Notes: generated by a model not told the origin, from the letters alone. 64,000 nucleotides of DNA from Acorus gramineus (GCA_030737835.1 JAUJYN010000012.1:4398585-4462584), one strand, 5' to 3'; shown: positions 12,158-25,184, counted from the stretch's first letter. A program made the numbers and translations.

Positions 12158-12997
12158 AATCCTCTGTCTCAAAATCAATTCAAACGGCCGTAGGAGACTA
12201 GGACTCTTTTTCCCAATAGGCTTCTCTACGTATCTTCGGTATTGTATCTTTCTCCTTTCCTTGTGATTTTTTGTATATTTTTATACTTCTATGCTTTCGT
12301 ACCTTTAGTCTTTGTATATACAATTTACAAGCATTCTCTTCATCGTATAAGTTGATCCAATTTGTTTGAAATGTTGGAAGGTGTAATGTGCGTTATACTT
12401 ATTGTGGTTCAAAAAAAATATAAAATTACAAACAAATTAATCTTTCAAATTTACTTTTTGTGAATGGTACAAAAAGATTTTTATGTTTGTTTTTATTTAA
12501 AAATTAATTTTATAAGAGTCATATGATGCAGATTTATGATACTTTCAATTGGTATTTTGAATAACTTTCTTCAAGCCCCAATTTTAAAAAAATTCCTCAC
12601 TCTGCCACTAATTAACTGGGTTAACCAATTTTATATATTGCATTAGATGTGGCAAATGAAAATATGCCTACAAAATGGACTCAGTGTATTAGAGTCCATT
12701 GAGATTTGGATTCGTGGATCTTTTTTTATAAAAAAAAAATTGTTGTAAGCTTTGTTTTCACAAGAATATGGGTATATGATATTGTTGAAAAATCACTTAT
12801 TTGAATGATTTAATAACTTTTTTTTTGTTTATTTTGATTTTTCATCATTATTATTATATTGAGTTTCTCAAATTTTTTTAAAAGTTAGGTTTGAAAATAT
12901 TTTGTTTTAATCAATTATTTTATCTGAGACTATTGAGCCCCATGTTATCCCGGTCCATCACCCCCTTGAGATAAGCTAGTGTCACATCATGTATTTT

Positions 12998-13743
12998 TGT
13001 TGGGGAATAAAATTAAAACTTAAGTGATGAACCTAACATTTTCCTTGGGACATAAAAATTAAAATATACACAATCATATGTATGCTTTCATTGAGAGTCA
13101 AGACCTCCGCTCATTTCGTATTTCGTATCTTATATCTCGGACTTTGGACTTCGGACTTAGACTAAAACTCAGTCAGAACCGGACATGGTCACGGTCATGG
13201 TCGTGATCACGGGCACGGACACAGGTACGAGTATGGGTATGGGTATGGTTATGGTTAAATAGAAAAATAATTTGGAATGTTTTTCTTTTCGCAATGGCGG
13301 GCAACGTTTGAATTTGAATTACATTCTAAATGTTAGAAATAAATATGGTAACCGAAAATGCTTACCATAATTGGTGCGTGTAATTATTGCCAACGTTACA
13401 CATCCAACAATCGCATCTCTATGCCTATAAAAAGGCCACATTCGCAGAGATTCATAGCATGCGAAAAAATTAAGTGTTCCACCAGAAATCATCAACAAAC
13501 AGAGTTCTTATTTTTTTTCTTTTGGGCGATCAAGTTTACGATCAGTTCGATTTCTCTTCCTAATTGCACCAAGAAGAGAACAACGAGGGCTATGTGATTT
13601 TATCTTGGGGATAGATCGTCGAAAACCCTATGCGATTGAAGGGGCATATTCTGTTCTGAAGACAACGTTATCACATAACTCCATACCAGGCTCTTCTGAT
13701 CCCTGTCTTCATATTCTCTCTGTTTTTGTTTTATAATAGAACA
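12998..13743 (+). mobile_element. Possible copia-like solo LTR
   Basis: It begins TGTTGGGGAATAAAA and carries a good TATA (CCTATAAAAAGG near 13426) followed by a leader-like stretch, as copia LTRs often do. A CA end near 13743 is a guess; target repeats are not convincing. A short run of GGTCATGGTCACGG and GGGTATGGGTAT hexamer-like repeats lies at 13180-13255. Confidence 0.3.
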
Positions 13744-13787
13744 TGTTTTCCAATAGGTTCTGTGTTGTTTCATATTTTGGTTAAAGA

Positions 13788-14160
13788 TATCTAAGTTATT
13801 GTAAACATGTATAATCGCACATAAGTCCTTGCAAACTTGGGGTCATACATGCATGCCCTTACAAATACAAAAAATGTCTCATTGATCTCTACCATTATTA
13901 ACTCACATATGATTAAAATTAACCATGGATGTAAATTGACTATAATACCCTCCTAGATGTCTTTCCCTAAAAAATTCAAAGATACCCTAGTCATCGTAAA
14001 TATACATAATCCTACGTAAGTCATTTTAAACTTGGCATTGTCCCAACAAAGCACAAAAAAGTCACATACATCCCTATATCAATCACTATTAAGTGTGAAT
14101 TAGCTACTATGACCCTCTAAAAAAATATTGTTCTCCATGATATGTTACAAAACAGCGTTA
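13788..14160. repeat. Diverged tandem duplication, about 190 bp per copy
   Basis: Copies begin near 13788 (AAGATATCTAAGTTATTGTA) and 13979 (AAGATACCCTAGTCATCGTA) and stay alignable to the end. The 18-mer CGTTATCACATAACTCC(C/A) occurs just before and after this pair (13665, 14154). No coding content. Confidence 0.5.
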
Positions 14161-14250
14161 TCACATAACTCCCTAAAAAATACTTGAATGAGGGGAAAAC
14201 AAAAATACATGATATGTAAGATAGGAAATTAAAGTTGTATATATTTGTTA

Positions 14251-15065
14251 GAAAAAATACCCAAAAAAATCTTTCAAGTATTGTAAATTCCCAAATCAGC
14301 CATTTTAAAAAATTATACCTAAAAAGGATTTCGAAATTATACCTAAAAGGATTTGTTAGACATTCTGATACGAGGCTTTTGCAATGATAATTGCAACGAA
14401 CTCATTTCGTCGAAAAAGGGTTTTTGCTACGAAATGTTTCGCAGCTAATGCTTGAATTTCTTGTAGTGTTCTTTCTAATTATAGAAAGTACAATGACTTA
14501 ACTACCCCTATATTATATACTATTTAAACATCATCACATATATTTAATTATTTAACAACGCAAAGAAAAAAATAAAAAAATAAAATATTTATTTAAATTG
14601 TAAAAATTTGAAATTTTCTTTATAAAATATTTTTTTAGATATTTTAAACTTTCGAAAGTCTTTTGGGGCACTTATATATGATACAGAAAAAATTCTTGTG
14701 CAAGACATTTATAAAATATAAATAAAAATATTTGAAAAAAAACTTAAAAAGTTAGGAAAATCGAAAACAAAATCTTATAAATTTATGAATGATAATTTTA
14801 ACATTTTTGGTAGCATACTTTAAAATTTTAATAATATGTAAAATAACTCTCAAACAAAAAATCATTTCTTTCATTAATATTATTTTTCAATTAGACGATG
14901 GTTATGAAAAATTTTAAATGTAGTGAGAGAGTTTACAAATTACATAAAGGTATGTTAATTTTTTTACTTTTCATAATGATAAAATGAGACTTTTTTAGAT
15001 ATAATTTTAAAAAGTGGCTGATATTGGTATTTCTAACTTTTAAAATATTTTTTTAGATATTTTCC
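14251..15065. mobile_element. Mutator-type MITE with CACTA fragment inside
   Basis: Long inverted ends: left GAAAAAATACCCAAAAAAAT..., right (inverted) GGAAAATATCTAAAAAAAT..., each continuing for roughly 80 bp with AATCAGCC motifs. Same family as 56746-57502. Non-autonomous. Confidence 0.5.
14350..14468 (-). mobile_element. CACTA transposon terminus (fragment)
   Basis: Ends in ATTTCTTGTAGTG, the inverted CACTACAAGAAAT terminus typical of plant CACTA (En/Spm) elements, preceded by TTTCGTCG / GCTACGAAA subterminal repeats. Only one end is present. It sits within the MITE at 14251-15065. Confidence 0.6.
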
Positions 15066-15365
15066 ATACTTGTTCTAGAGATAATGATTTTATGAATTTG
15101 CACGTGAAATTTGCAAATTTCATTGGATTTGCAAATCTTATGGGATTTGCGTACACTCCTTGAATGCACATAAAAAATATGGTTTGTTTAGTATTATTAT
15201 AAATTAGGCTTTTTTTTTATAACTACTTTTATTTTAATTAAAAGTGTTCTAGGAGTACTTTTTTTTTAATCATTTGATGATATATTCTCCATATTTTGGG
15301 TTTTCCTTTATCAACAAGGAAAAAAAATCTAAAAGGGAACTTAGGCTTGATGGTATAGACTTAGA

Positions 15366-15386
15366 GGGGGGGGGGGGGGGGGGGGG
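15366..15386 (+). repeat. G homopolymer, 21 bases
   Basis: Uninterrupted G run in AT-rich DNA. Length may be affected by sequencing or assembly. Confidence 0.8.
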
Positions 15387-15489
15387 ATGTTTTCCTTAGC
15401 TATGATTTTGAATTTAGGCTAGTTTTTGTTGTTTTTCATTGCTATGATTTTGAATTTAGTAGATCCATTAGAAGATGCCCCCGGTCCAA

Positions 15490-15890
15490 CGATTCTTAAT
15501 TATCAGCAGGATCTGGCACGTTACATTACAAATTGTCTAATCACATAGAAATCTAATAAAGGTTCAACCATCATTCATTCATTCAATCACATATGTGAAG
15601 TTCAAAACTAAATACCCATTATCTAAATGAAACATCCCAAATTGGGTGATTACATGCATTATTAATTTAGTTCCATCTCTACAATTTTGTAGGTAAGGCT
15701 AAGGATAATAGTCCACTACATGCCAAAATAAAGAAAGCTTTATTCATCCTAACATAAACGAAGCTAGACAACAACAGACGATAACTACCCAACCATGATC
15801 TCAACCACAGCCTCGAGATTCACAAGCCACTACATGATCCTCTTATCTGAGAAGGGAGAGGAGAGGAGTGAGCTACTGTACAACAGGCTC
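15490..15890 (-). mobile_element. Possible gypsy LTR fragment
   Basis: The end at 15846-15890 (GAAGGGAGAGGAGAGGAGTGAGCTA...) resembles the AAGGGGAAAACGAGGGGTGAGCTA section of the minus-strand LTR at 58150. Borders and target repeats were not found. Confidence 0.25.
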
Positions 15891-17100
15891 ATTGATTCTT
15901 TAAAATATTCTTAATTATTTTTTAAGTTGTACCCTCATTTGAAGATGAATCAAGAAGAGGAAGAAGATGTACATGCAAAAGAGGAAATGCTCCAAGAGGA
16001 TGAATGGCGAGCTGGGCACATATGAACAAGATAAAATTGACGATGATGATGAATTTTATGTGAAAGTTAAACAAGAAAAAAAGACAATAATAAGACTTTA
16101 TTGCTCAATTAAAAAGTATAATTTATCCCATTTCTAGAATTGGATAAACTTATATACATGATGAATTAACAGGTGATGACCCATAAGGATTCCGTAAGTT
16201 ATACATGATATATCTTGATGCCTTTCAGAAATTATGCCACATCATATAAGATAAAAAAAACATCTTTAGAAGTTACTAGATTTATTTTTATTGAAGAGAT
16301 GCTTGTTATTTTTCTAATGATAGTTTAGAAAGTTTCGATTTTGTCAAACCTAAAGGACTTTTGGCATGTCTAAATGGACTATTAGTCAGAATTTTAATCA
16401 AATGTGGAAGGCATTGAATATAATATCTAGCACTGGCGTTCATGGTTAAATCAAGGTGTTTAGTTTCACCAAAAATTAAGGAGAGTACATGATTTTATCT
16501 TCTTTCTTTTAAAGGTAAGGACAAAATAATGTTTGCGGTGAAAGTCTATAAAATTATGTGAAAATCTATGAAATCTGTAAAAGTATGTGAATGTCCATTT
16601 GTAAAAGCCTATAAAAGTTTGTGAAAATCTACAAAAATATGTAAAACTCTTCGAAATTTATAAAAATTCATCACCCAAATAATTAATCCAGCATAAATCT
16701 ATCAAAGTCTCAACCAAACTACCCCACAAATCCTAGTCATTGCATTACTTCAATTAGTAATATATTGATTCTCTAACAACTCAATCTATATTCTTCACAA
16801 CCTAATTCTAACAACCTGAATACTTCTAAATCTAACAAATCCTATCAATCATGTTTTTCGATCCATATATAAAATATATGGTTAATTACATGGTAAAATT
16901 CTCAAATTAATTATCTAAACTAATTATTTAAATAAAATAATACAAAATCAAAACCACCTTATTTCAATTTGCGTCACCTTTGATCACTCTTAAGGTTTTG
17001 TTGAGCAATAAAGTTTTTCTATATGTCATATCCCTCTCTTTTTCTATAATACAATCTAACACCAATACTTATTACATCAGACCATAACACATTTCTTAAT
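15890..17100. other. Gene-free AT-rich sequence; start of unit 2
   Basis: From about 16730 it matches 28400-28800 (for instance TTACTTCAATTAGTAATATA and AAAATATATGG), which places the left part of the unit 2 duplication here. No reading frame is supported. Confidence 0.45.
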
Positions 17101-17582
17101 CATGAGGTTGTAGATTTATTTCTGTGATGATTGACCAATTCATTGCAAGTGGTTTTCAAAATAAGCTACATATAAGAAATGATATATATTAGTTTCAGTA
17201 CCTAATTAATATCGTGTCATACTGTATATATAAACAGGACATGCAGTAAAAAAAAAAGGACTGAGAGATTTTTTTTTTTTTCAGCGAAACGTAGACGGTC
17301 CGAAGATGGAGATGAGGACAGGAGAAAATAAAATAAAAAAGACTGAGAGATGTATGTTGACAGGAAAATCAAACCGATCGAAGAAAATTATGCCTGGTTG
17401 GTGTTGAAATCGACATGCATGTGTTGAAAAAAATTAGTAATGGTTGATGTTGATGGAATGTGTATTAATGATTGATGTCGAAATATGTATTGACCCAGTG
17501 TTTTATGGACTAAGAAATTGATTTGTTTGCAGAAATTAGACATTATTAATGGTACGGTTGATGTTAATGTGAAACAAAAGAA

Positions 17583-17592
17583 TATATATACT
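17583..17592 (+). promoter_or_regulatory. Possible TATA box of the unit 2 peptide gene
   Basis: AATATATATACTT lies about 55 bp before the ATG at 17641. The surrounding 5' flank (17130-17640) aligns with 33215-33484, so promoter and 5' leader were duplicated with the gene. Confidence 0.4.
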
Positions 17593-17899
17593 TGAAAGTA
17601 ATGCAAATGTGGGTAAGGCAGTGCTTGCTCCCATCCAGCCATGGAAGGCATGAGATTAAAGACTTTTGTTGTGCTGGTGCTTCTTTTGGCTGCTCAGTTT
17701 TATGGTTACACAGAGGAGGGCGGCCAAAGACGGGCTCTTATGAATTGGCAATCCCAGGTGAGAATGAAACATTGTCTTGCTTTCCCCTGGTTCCCCTCCA
17801 AATTTTAGATTTTGTTATTTGAAAATGATTCTGAAGTCTGGTTTGCAGCTATCCTTCACTGTTTTTTTTTTTAAATATAGACAATTGTCTATTGAAATA

Positions 17900-20030
17900 C
17901 ATATCATTTAAAAAAAAAAAAAAACTAAAATACTACTAATATATGCTTTTTGAAAAAAATTATAAAAAATAATTTTCAAAAATGGGTTTAGACAACGGAA
18001 TATTGGTAGAATTGTATGGACTTTATCTTTATCTTTAAAGATAAAGATCAGGAGGTGAGAATGAATCTTTATCTTCCTTTGCCTAGTTCCTCTCAAAATT
18101 GAAATTTTCTGTATTTGAGATTGTATCTCGTTTCTTATTTAATGTAATCTAATCAGCATATATACTTTTTTTAAAAAAATGTATAATTTGTCTAATAAGG
18201 TGTGCATGTTTGTAAAAAAATAAATAAATTATATGTTCCAATGAATTATGTGGACCCATTTATACAAAACTGTGAAAAATTCTAACAAGATATAACCTAG
18301 TTACAGTGAGTGCAGTTGTGCGTGCAAGTGATATGGGGTTGCAAAATTGGTTGAGTGTAACAATGTTCCTTTTTATCCTCTTTTTTTCGAGCACTATTAT
18401 ACTCCACGCATTTCACATTCTTCTTGCCCCCATATACTTCACTAGTCACATGCACTTAGTGTAACGATGTATATATCTTGTACGTTAGAAGTTTTTAACA
18501 TGCAATATAAATAAGTCCATAAAATTCATTAGTGTATACATATTTCATTTTTTTGAAAAAATAGCTTAGATGATGTATATTATTTTTCTTAAAAATAAAA
18601 AAATGATGAGAATTCCTTCTGGGGTTGAAACCGGGTTGAATATAACATTTTCCTTTTGTGTGATGAGGCTTCCCCTTTTTTTTTCCTTTTGCTCTTTTTG
18701 TTTTTTTTTTTTTTTTTTTTAGAAAGAGTCGCGCGCTTGGTCTCCTGATCGTACATTTGAATTGTGATTTTAAGAAACAAAGTCATATTGTATCTTAAGT
18801 TCTCAACTACTACTTAGTACATGATTATTAAAAGTTATAAGCTGGAGATTATAGTTTTTAGTTTAAGAAAAATAGTTGTTGTGTGTTTGTTTAAATTTAT
18901 TAAAACTTATTGAAGCTAAAAACAACTTAAAAAAATTAGAAATTCTAAGCTAGAAAAAGTGTGCTTTTCATATTATAACTTATGGATAGTTTTTTTTGGA
19001 TAATAATTCCCTTAAATTATTTTTCACTAATGTCCATACTATTGTAAAAAAAAATACTTTTTTGACACTAATGACCAAATATAATATAGTTGTACAATGT
19101 ATTATTTGTAAATTATTGTAGTGAATTTTAACTTTTATTATATTACATTAATTTTCCTTTTAAATATTCATCAAATTTATTTTAAGTAAAACCACCTTAT
19201 TTTATCAGAAATTATAAATTTAACTTCTACATTTGAGGGATATTTTTGATAATTAAACAGCAAAACACTGTTTTAAGCTTATTTTAACAAACATCCACTA
19301 CTATTTATTCTCTGCTTTTCAACAACTACAACAAACATGCCTACAGCTTATTAGATAAGTTAAAATCAATAATTTCTAACCTATAATCTATAATTTTTAA
19401 ATTAAAGCTGTAAGAAACATGACCTTAATTATCTTCCTTATTGTTTGGAAACAAGTTTGCAAAATAGTTTTCTATTTAAAAAATTCAAATTAGTTTTTTT
19501 AAAAAACATATGCTATATTTTTTAAAAGATTTATTTTAACTAAAAATTATTTTTCATTATGTGGGGGCGATTGGAAACGAATTTGGATTAATTGGATTTA
19601 TGTAAAAGCAGAATCCCAAAAAGTTGTTCAAATTAAAATAACTTCCAAAACGCAGCTGAACTTATTTAATAACATGAAAAAACATTGCCACTCAATATAT
19701 TAATCTCAAATAGAATCCCTCATCAATATGATATCCTGAAAACTAATTCAACTTGATTGCATTACAATTGGGCCCTCTTTATGGTCCCATTTCTCAATGA
19801 GCCAAAAAAGGATCGAAATTGTTAAAAAAAACTCAGTTACCAGAACCAGTTCGATCATTTTCAAATGAGGATTTAAAAAAATATGTAACTTATAAAATAT
19901 GCAAAATAGTAACTATAATTATTTTCCAATTGTGTGCTTTGTGTTAAATTTTAAACCAAACTTTGTGAGTTATCTATTTTGTTATTTTGAGGGATGTAAT
20001 GAGACAACTTGTAATTTTGTAGGGTACATT
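17900..20030. other. Unit 2 intron, first half
   Basis: AT-rich, no coding content seen. 19440-19830 aligns with 34870-35310 of unit 3 (TTGGAAACAAGTTTG; AAAAGCAGAATC; CTCAATGAGCCAAAAAAGGAT), which supports a shared intron. Arms near 18830 and 19390 may belong to a decayed MITE. Confidence 0.4.
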
Positions 20031-20896
20031 TGACTTGCTTGCATATGTGCCCACTACCATCCTATCCAACACTTTCTACTAGCATCCATCTCATTCATTC
20101 ACCAATACCCCCATCATTATCCATAACTTGGAAAACAACATTCACACCACTTTTCAAAGTCTCCTCCTACCTATGCATTGGAACTCACATTGATCATCAT
20201 TTTTCATATACTTCCGCTTCTTGCATTGGTACATGTATCACACATGCGTGTTGTTGCACCAACTTCCGAAGACCCATTCCCTATGCCACACAAGTTGTGT
20301 GCACCAACTTACCATAACACAGTCTCCATACCACACAAAAATGTTGTGGTCAGTCATTCCTATAGTCATTGTATCTAATGAATTATATACTTTCACAAAA
20401 AATAATAATAATGATAATAATAGTATTCAAAGAACAATGTTGCATACAACCCCTTTTAATATTTTATAGAAATATTATAACTCATTTAATAAGATACATG
20501 CTTTTATAAAAAAAAATGAAATATATACTCTAATAAATTGTATGTAAGCATTTATAGAAAATGTAGAAAATTCATATTAAAGTATACACCTCGTTAATTT
20601 GAGTATACATATGACTCTAAAGAAACATATGAGACTGGAATTAGAGTCAGAAAAGAGATTGTGCGTAATAATCATATTTAAATGAATTAAATATATATAT
20701 TTTTATATTTAAATATATATTTCACATAATGAATTAGAACAGCAAGAATGACATGGTATATCAGTTCCTCATTAGATCAAATAGATCACATGTTTCTCTG
20801 CTAACATGACAATAGAACTTTTGCGAATGAATGAAAGTAAGAAGGATGAAAATAATGAGCTTGTTGAAAGTGATGGAATGTTTTTTTATATTACCG

Positions 20897-20970
20897 GTTC
20901 AAAATTTCTTTACGGTAATCCCTTGACAGAAATAGAAATGGTAGATCCATGCAATAATCTAGAATTATAA
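20897..20970 (+). pseudogene. Terminal-exon candidate E2a, unit 2
   Basis: In phase 1 it is open and ends E-M-V-D-P-C-N-N-L-E-L, stop, like unit 1. The acceptor position reads ACCG instead of ACAG, so this copy may not be spliced. It lies within the exon 1 to Cys-exon intron. Confidence 0.35.
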
Positions 20971-21710
20971 AGTTTCTCAAAATTTGAGAGGAACTTTATT
21001 TTTGGATAGGTTCTTAGAAACTTGTTGATACTTCATTTATAGGTCTTGACTAATTCAGAACAATAACATTTTTTAAATAAATGTAGTTACTCATAGTCCG
21101 CAAGGACAATCCAACACCATATACCTCGATAGCCATCTATCGTGAGCTATCAATGTATATATTTCTTTAGGTTAGGTAAATATCTTTTTAACAATTTTTC
21201 ATGTTTTCAATTTAATGGATTCATCCAATACATCATCAAGATTAATACATCTTCATAAAAGCCTGCATATACCTCTTTAGAGATCGTTAATATTTTTTTA
21301 AAATAAAAAACATGTATAGACTATTCCCAAGACAATTCCTAGGATTGTTCCTAACAATTTTTTTTTATAGGTCCTCCATCAATACCGTCTGAACCATGTA
21401 CCCGAAGCTCTTGTCCATGCTCAGACTGCCATCATGGAGAAGGTGCTCCCGCAGAAGCTAGTGCAAATCTTCATCATTGATGTTCTACGTATTTGGTATA
21501 GATGTTGTAATAGACATGAGAAACAGATAGAATAATTGTGCATCCTGCTCTGTTTTTAGTGCCAAGAATAGATAACATTCAATGAAAGCTTATAAAATAA
21601 TGAATCTCTACTTGGGTCATGCAGAAGGACATGTTGTATGGTGTAAGAACTTTAATAGGCATATTATATATGTTTCATGATGAGTATGTATTACGAATAT
21701 AATGTTACAA

Positions 21711-22993
21711 GCTTTTCATGTAGTATTACCTATCAAACTCCCAGTCATTCAGTGTGCGTCTGGCAAGCTTTTCATGATAACTTCCTACCAGATCACGCCT
21801 TCTTCGAAAAGGGCTTCTTCGTGACTCCACATGCCTTCTTTGTCAAGCCAATGTTGAGGATGTAGACCATCTTTTTCTAAAATGTTCTTATTCTAGATTC
21901 ATTTGGTGTTCCCTCCTCAAAGCGATGAACATCAACACACCTCTTCCACGATTATTTTCAAATCTAGCTTGTTGGTTGGACATGGTTGCACTCACCTCCT
22001 TCTAAAAATCCATTCTACAGCTATCTCTCACCACCATTATTTGGAATATCTGGCTTGAACGAAATGCTTGTGTTTTAAAGAATCTACCTTGCCACAAGAA
22101 GATAGTCCTTCAAAGGATCAGGGTCTCTATGTCGATCAGGTTCTCCTCTATTAATCTCAAGTCTCCATCATCTCCAGAAGTTCTTCAGATGGCTTCTTTC
22201 TTTGGCTTCTCTGTTTTGGAACCCCAACAGACCCAGACTGACGTTCTTTGGTTGCCTCTCCTCCTTGTGAATGGACAAACTAAACTCTGATGAGTCATTA
22301 TCTGATGATAGGGGGGGCTATGGAGCTCTTCTTTGAAATGATCAAGCTGACTTTATTTGTGGTATATATGGCTGGTAGACATGATCTTCCCTCTATCAAT
22401 CTATTAGAGCTCAAGGCAACTGAGGTGGGACTATGGCTTGCCATCAAAACAGGGGTCCAAAAGTTGTGGATTGAATGGGATTCCACCACCGCAATAGCTT
22501 GGGTAAAAGGGAAGGGTTCGCGTCCTTGGACTGCAATCCGATCCCTCCGTTCTATTCAACAGGGTCTTCTTAGGTTAAAGGAATGGAAAGCATCACATGT
22601 CCTTTGTGAGGGGAACTCTCCTGCAGACCTGATTGCTTCGTTCCAATCTACAAGAGGAGAAACAATCCTCTACCCTTCCACCATTTAGTCTGAACTTCGA
22701 GCAGAGCAGCTGTTACACAAGACAAGACTGGTGTTCCCTATGTCCACAATAAAGGATGACACCCTTTTTTCTTCCTCCCCTGTGTCCTCAAAAGGCAGAT
22801 CTTTTTGTTTTGATCTTATTTCATATATGGATTACAGGAGATGTTTAATGATGGTGAAGGGATGCTGGTCGACCTGGCTTCGGCTTTCCCTCCTTCGTTA
22901 TCACTAAAGTTTTTCTTGTTGTCCCTTTTTGTGCTTTTTCATACTCTTTGTAAAGTTTTTTTCTCCATAGAAATACAAAAATTGATTACCAAT
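21711..22993 (+). mobile_element. 5'-truncated L1-type LINE with zf-RVT and RNase H
   Basis: The paralogous locus (1860) runs through this point without the insert. Codons around 21755-21900 give the zinc-binding reverse transcriptase domain (NFLPDHAFFEKGFFVTP). The frame at 22290-22688 gives the C-terminal RNase H of plant L1 elements: INLLELKATEVGLWLAIKTG, LWIEWDSTTAIAWVKG, and the ending LCEGNSPADLIAS. The 3' untranslated part ends near 22993 beside a (GT)n run. The reverse transcriptase core is missing and frames are interrupted, so this is a dead 3' fragment. About 900 bp of the original host sequence seems lost at the site. Confidence 0.8.
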
Positions 22994-23246
22994 CAATATA
23001 TATGTGTGTGTGTGTGTGTGTGTGTCAACTTCATAAAAATACATACCTCATGAGATAAGCAGGGTCGATCCTACAAATTGAATTTTATGGCTGGGCTCTA
23101 GGCAAATTTCTAAAATGGGGCCCCATTACCCTTGTTTAAACTTCGGCCTCTGCTATCAACATTCAACCCCGATCTAGAAGTGGAACTACCAACTGCTTGT
23201 CTGCTGATCTCCTATGTCATGATCATATTAACCACATTATCAAACT

Positions 23247-24141
23247 TTAATTTCTTCTTTCCTGTAGAGTATTGATCGGGATAATAGTGTCATTCCAGCT
23301 CTTGGGTAACTGCCTGAGGATCAATAAAGCATGGATCTCATCATCGAAAACGAGATTGACTAAATTTAATTGGTCTGTCACTTCATTAAATTCGTTGAGA
23401 TGCTCCTTGAAATTGCAATCTTTGGTCATCTTCATATTGAATAACTTCTTAATGAGGCGTACCTTATTTGCCGCAGAAGGTTATTCATACATCTTGGATA
23501 GTTTGGCCATATGAGCAACCGTTCATGTCTCATTCTTGACATTGAAGTCAATATGCTTCGACAACGTCATCCTTACTACATCGAGAGCCTTCTGATCTAA
23601 CAGATCCCACGCTGCTTGCTCCATCGCTTCTGGTTTTGTTGTCAGCTATTGATAAAGATCTTTCTGATACAGATGATCCTTCATCTGCATCTTCTAGTAA
23701 CCGAAGTTTGTGCCATCACACCTCTTGATTTTGGATAATTCCTTATGTAAATCCATTGCTCCCACTCAAATAGACACCTCCTATGTCCTAGATCTTCAGA
23801 TCACATGAATAGGCACCGCATGTGCCCTAGATCTACAGATCTCACAAATAGACACCTCCTATGCCCTAGATTCGTAAAACCAAAATTCTGATACCAATTG
23901 TTACGAATTGTGGATCTTCGGATGTAATCAGTCAAAGATATAAGCAAACAAATCGAAGGAAAGACACGAAGAATTACGTGGTTCAGCAAAACTTGCCTAC
24001 GTCCACGGAGCACACCAGAGATAAATCCACTATCAACGAGAAATTTTTATAATGGTCACGCTAAACCCTAAAACCCTAAAAACATCATTAAGGACATAAA
24101 AGTCAATACATGAAATACCCTTGTCCAACTATGCGCCAACA
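23247..24141 (-). mobile_element. Copia-type fossil: gag fragment, leader, primer site, LTR
   Basis: On the minus strand a short LTR (about 23899-24141, plus ends TGTTACGAATTG and CCAACA) is followed by a primer site complementary to initiator tRNA-Met (TGGTATCAGAAT, plus 23885-23896), a leader, then gag. The gag segment (EHLNEFNEVTDQLN, DDEIHALLILRQLPKSW) is the UBN2-like domain of plant copia elements. It is broken, with several breaks, and everything after gag is missing. Confidence 0.7.
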
Positions 24142-24540
24142 ATACTTTACGCACATCATCAGGCTCCATAATATATAACATCTCAAACTAGGATGGTGAT
24201 ATTAATGTCTGGGTAACAACTGAAAATAATTTTTTGTGATAATCTAAAAATAATTGTAAAATAATTGTCCCTAAAATTTTTCATGGCCTGGTTACTTTTT
24301 TTGAGAAAAAATTTAGACCTTTAATACATGGGCAAAACAGTTAAAGAGGTCCAGATTGGCCAGGGGTCAGATAAAAAAAAAAAAAAGACCACACTCGGAC
24401 AAAAGAGCAAAGGTCTAGCGAGAAAAGTGAAAAAGAAAAGAAAAGACATCGTGATATTAGACTGGCTAGACTTGTGCTTGGTCCAAAATGAAGTAGGGTT
24501 GGAAAAGATGCACAAATCTTTTATTCTCCTGACTGACTTT

Positions 24541-24752
24541 TTTTTTTTATATCAAAGGAACCTATCGTAGCTGGCTTTACGGTTAATTTGGGAAGACTAC
24601 CTCTGTCTGTTTGTCCATATCCTTCAAAAAAATTCTTTCGAATGATCGCCAACAAATTAAATAGGTGGGTAAGTCAGCACTGAGACTTAAACCCAAAATC
24701 TACCCTTAACACAAATAAGCCCTAAACCATTGTGCTACGGTCACTGGGACTA
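24541..24752 (-). mobile_element. tRNA-derived SINE
   Basis: On the minus strand the head has an A-box-like TAGCACAATGG and, about 40 bp on, a B-box-like GGTTTAAGTCTC, followed by a tRNA-unrelated body and an A-rich tail (T run near 24541-24549). These are the parts of a plant tRNA-derived SINE. Ends are approximate; target repeats not resolved. Confidence 0.5.
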
Positions 24753-24882
24753 TTATCCTGACCTTCAGTGAGCACGTAGAATGATCCAACATGTCGCACC
24801 TTAATATTTAGTAAAAGAATTTGGACACTGGAAGATTCTATATTTCTATTGACAAATAGCCCCAAATAAGCTGCAGCCCAAA

Positions 24883-25184
24883 GGGCTGGTTTGACAAAGG
24901 GATAAGTTGTGAGATAAAGGGTAATTTTAGGGATAAATGAGTGGGAGGACAGCTTATCTGATCACCATTTCGCATAAAAAATAATCGAATTAAACTACGG
25001 ACAGTTGTCTTAATACTGAAATGAAAATGGGGATATGTTGTTCCACCTAAATGCTGGGATAACATTTATTCCCACTTTTTGTTCCAATTTTGATAAATGT
25101 GAATGTAAACAAAATTGTTAGATTTTTTATCCTTTAAAATTAGAGCAACTTATCATTAAATCTAACTCTTTGTTAAACTAGCTC
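24883..25184. mobile_element. MITE, GGSCTGGTTTGACAAAGGGATAA family, copy 1
   Basis: Terminal inverted repeats GGGCTGGTTTGACAAAGGG / GAGCTAGTTTAACAAAGAG. AAA on both sides could be a 3-bp target repeat. The ends resemble Tourist/Harbinger MITEs, but the class is not certain. Confidence 0.55.

Larger units (their letters stand above)
17641..21480 (+). pseudogene. Secreted Cys-rich peptide gene, unit 2 (probably frameshifted)
   Basis: Exon 1 (17641-17757) starts at ATGGAAGGCATG and codes a signal peptide: MEGMRLKTF, a hydrophobic core VVLVLLLAAQFYGY, then a polar tail; the donor is CAG/GTGAGA. The candidate last exon (21371-21480) follows TTTTTTTTATAG and in phase 1 codes a Cys-rich tail with CTRSSCPCSDCHHGEG and the ending EASANLHH, stop. 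Exon 1 as it stands ends in phase 0, whereas the paralogue at 33485 ends in phase 1. Loss of one base just after the E-E-G-G codons would explain this, because the shifted frame (PKTGSYELAIPG) joins the Cys frame. In phase 0 the last exon is also open for 54 codons, so the Cys reading rests on comparison between copies. Intron of about 3.6 kb. Family not recognised; likely inactive or altered. Confidence 0.45.

Noticed and set aside
12998-14172. LTR pair based on the shared CGTTATCACATAACTCC
   Set aside because: Only 17-18 bases are shared and the stretch between is a local tandem duplication, so no paired LTRs can be claimed.
20030-20469. Three overlapping plus-strand frames of 66-95 codons
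   Set aside because: Lie in the intron of the unit 2 gene, align with non-coding sequence of unit 1 and show no domain.
24062-24085. Telomere-like CCCTAAA runs
   Set aside because: Only two or three imperfect units inside a copia LTR; not a telomeric array.
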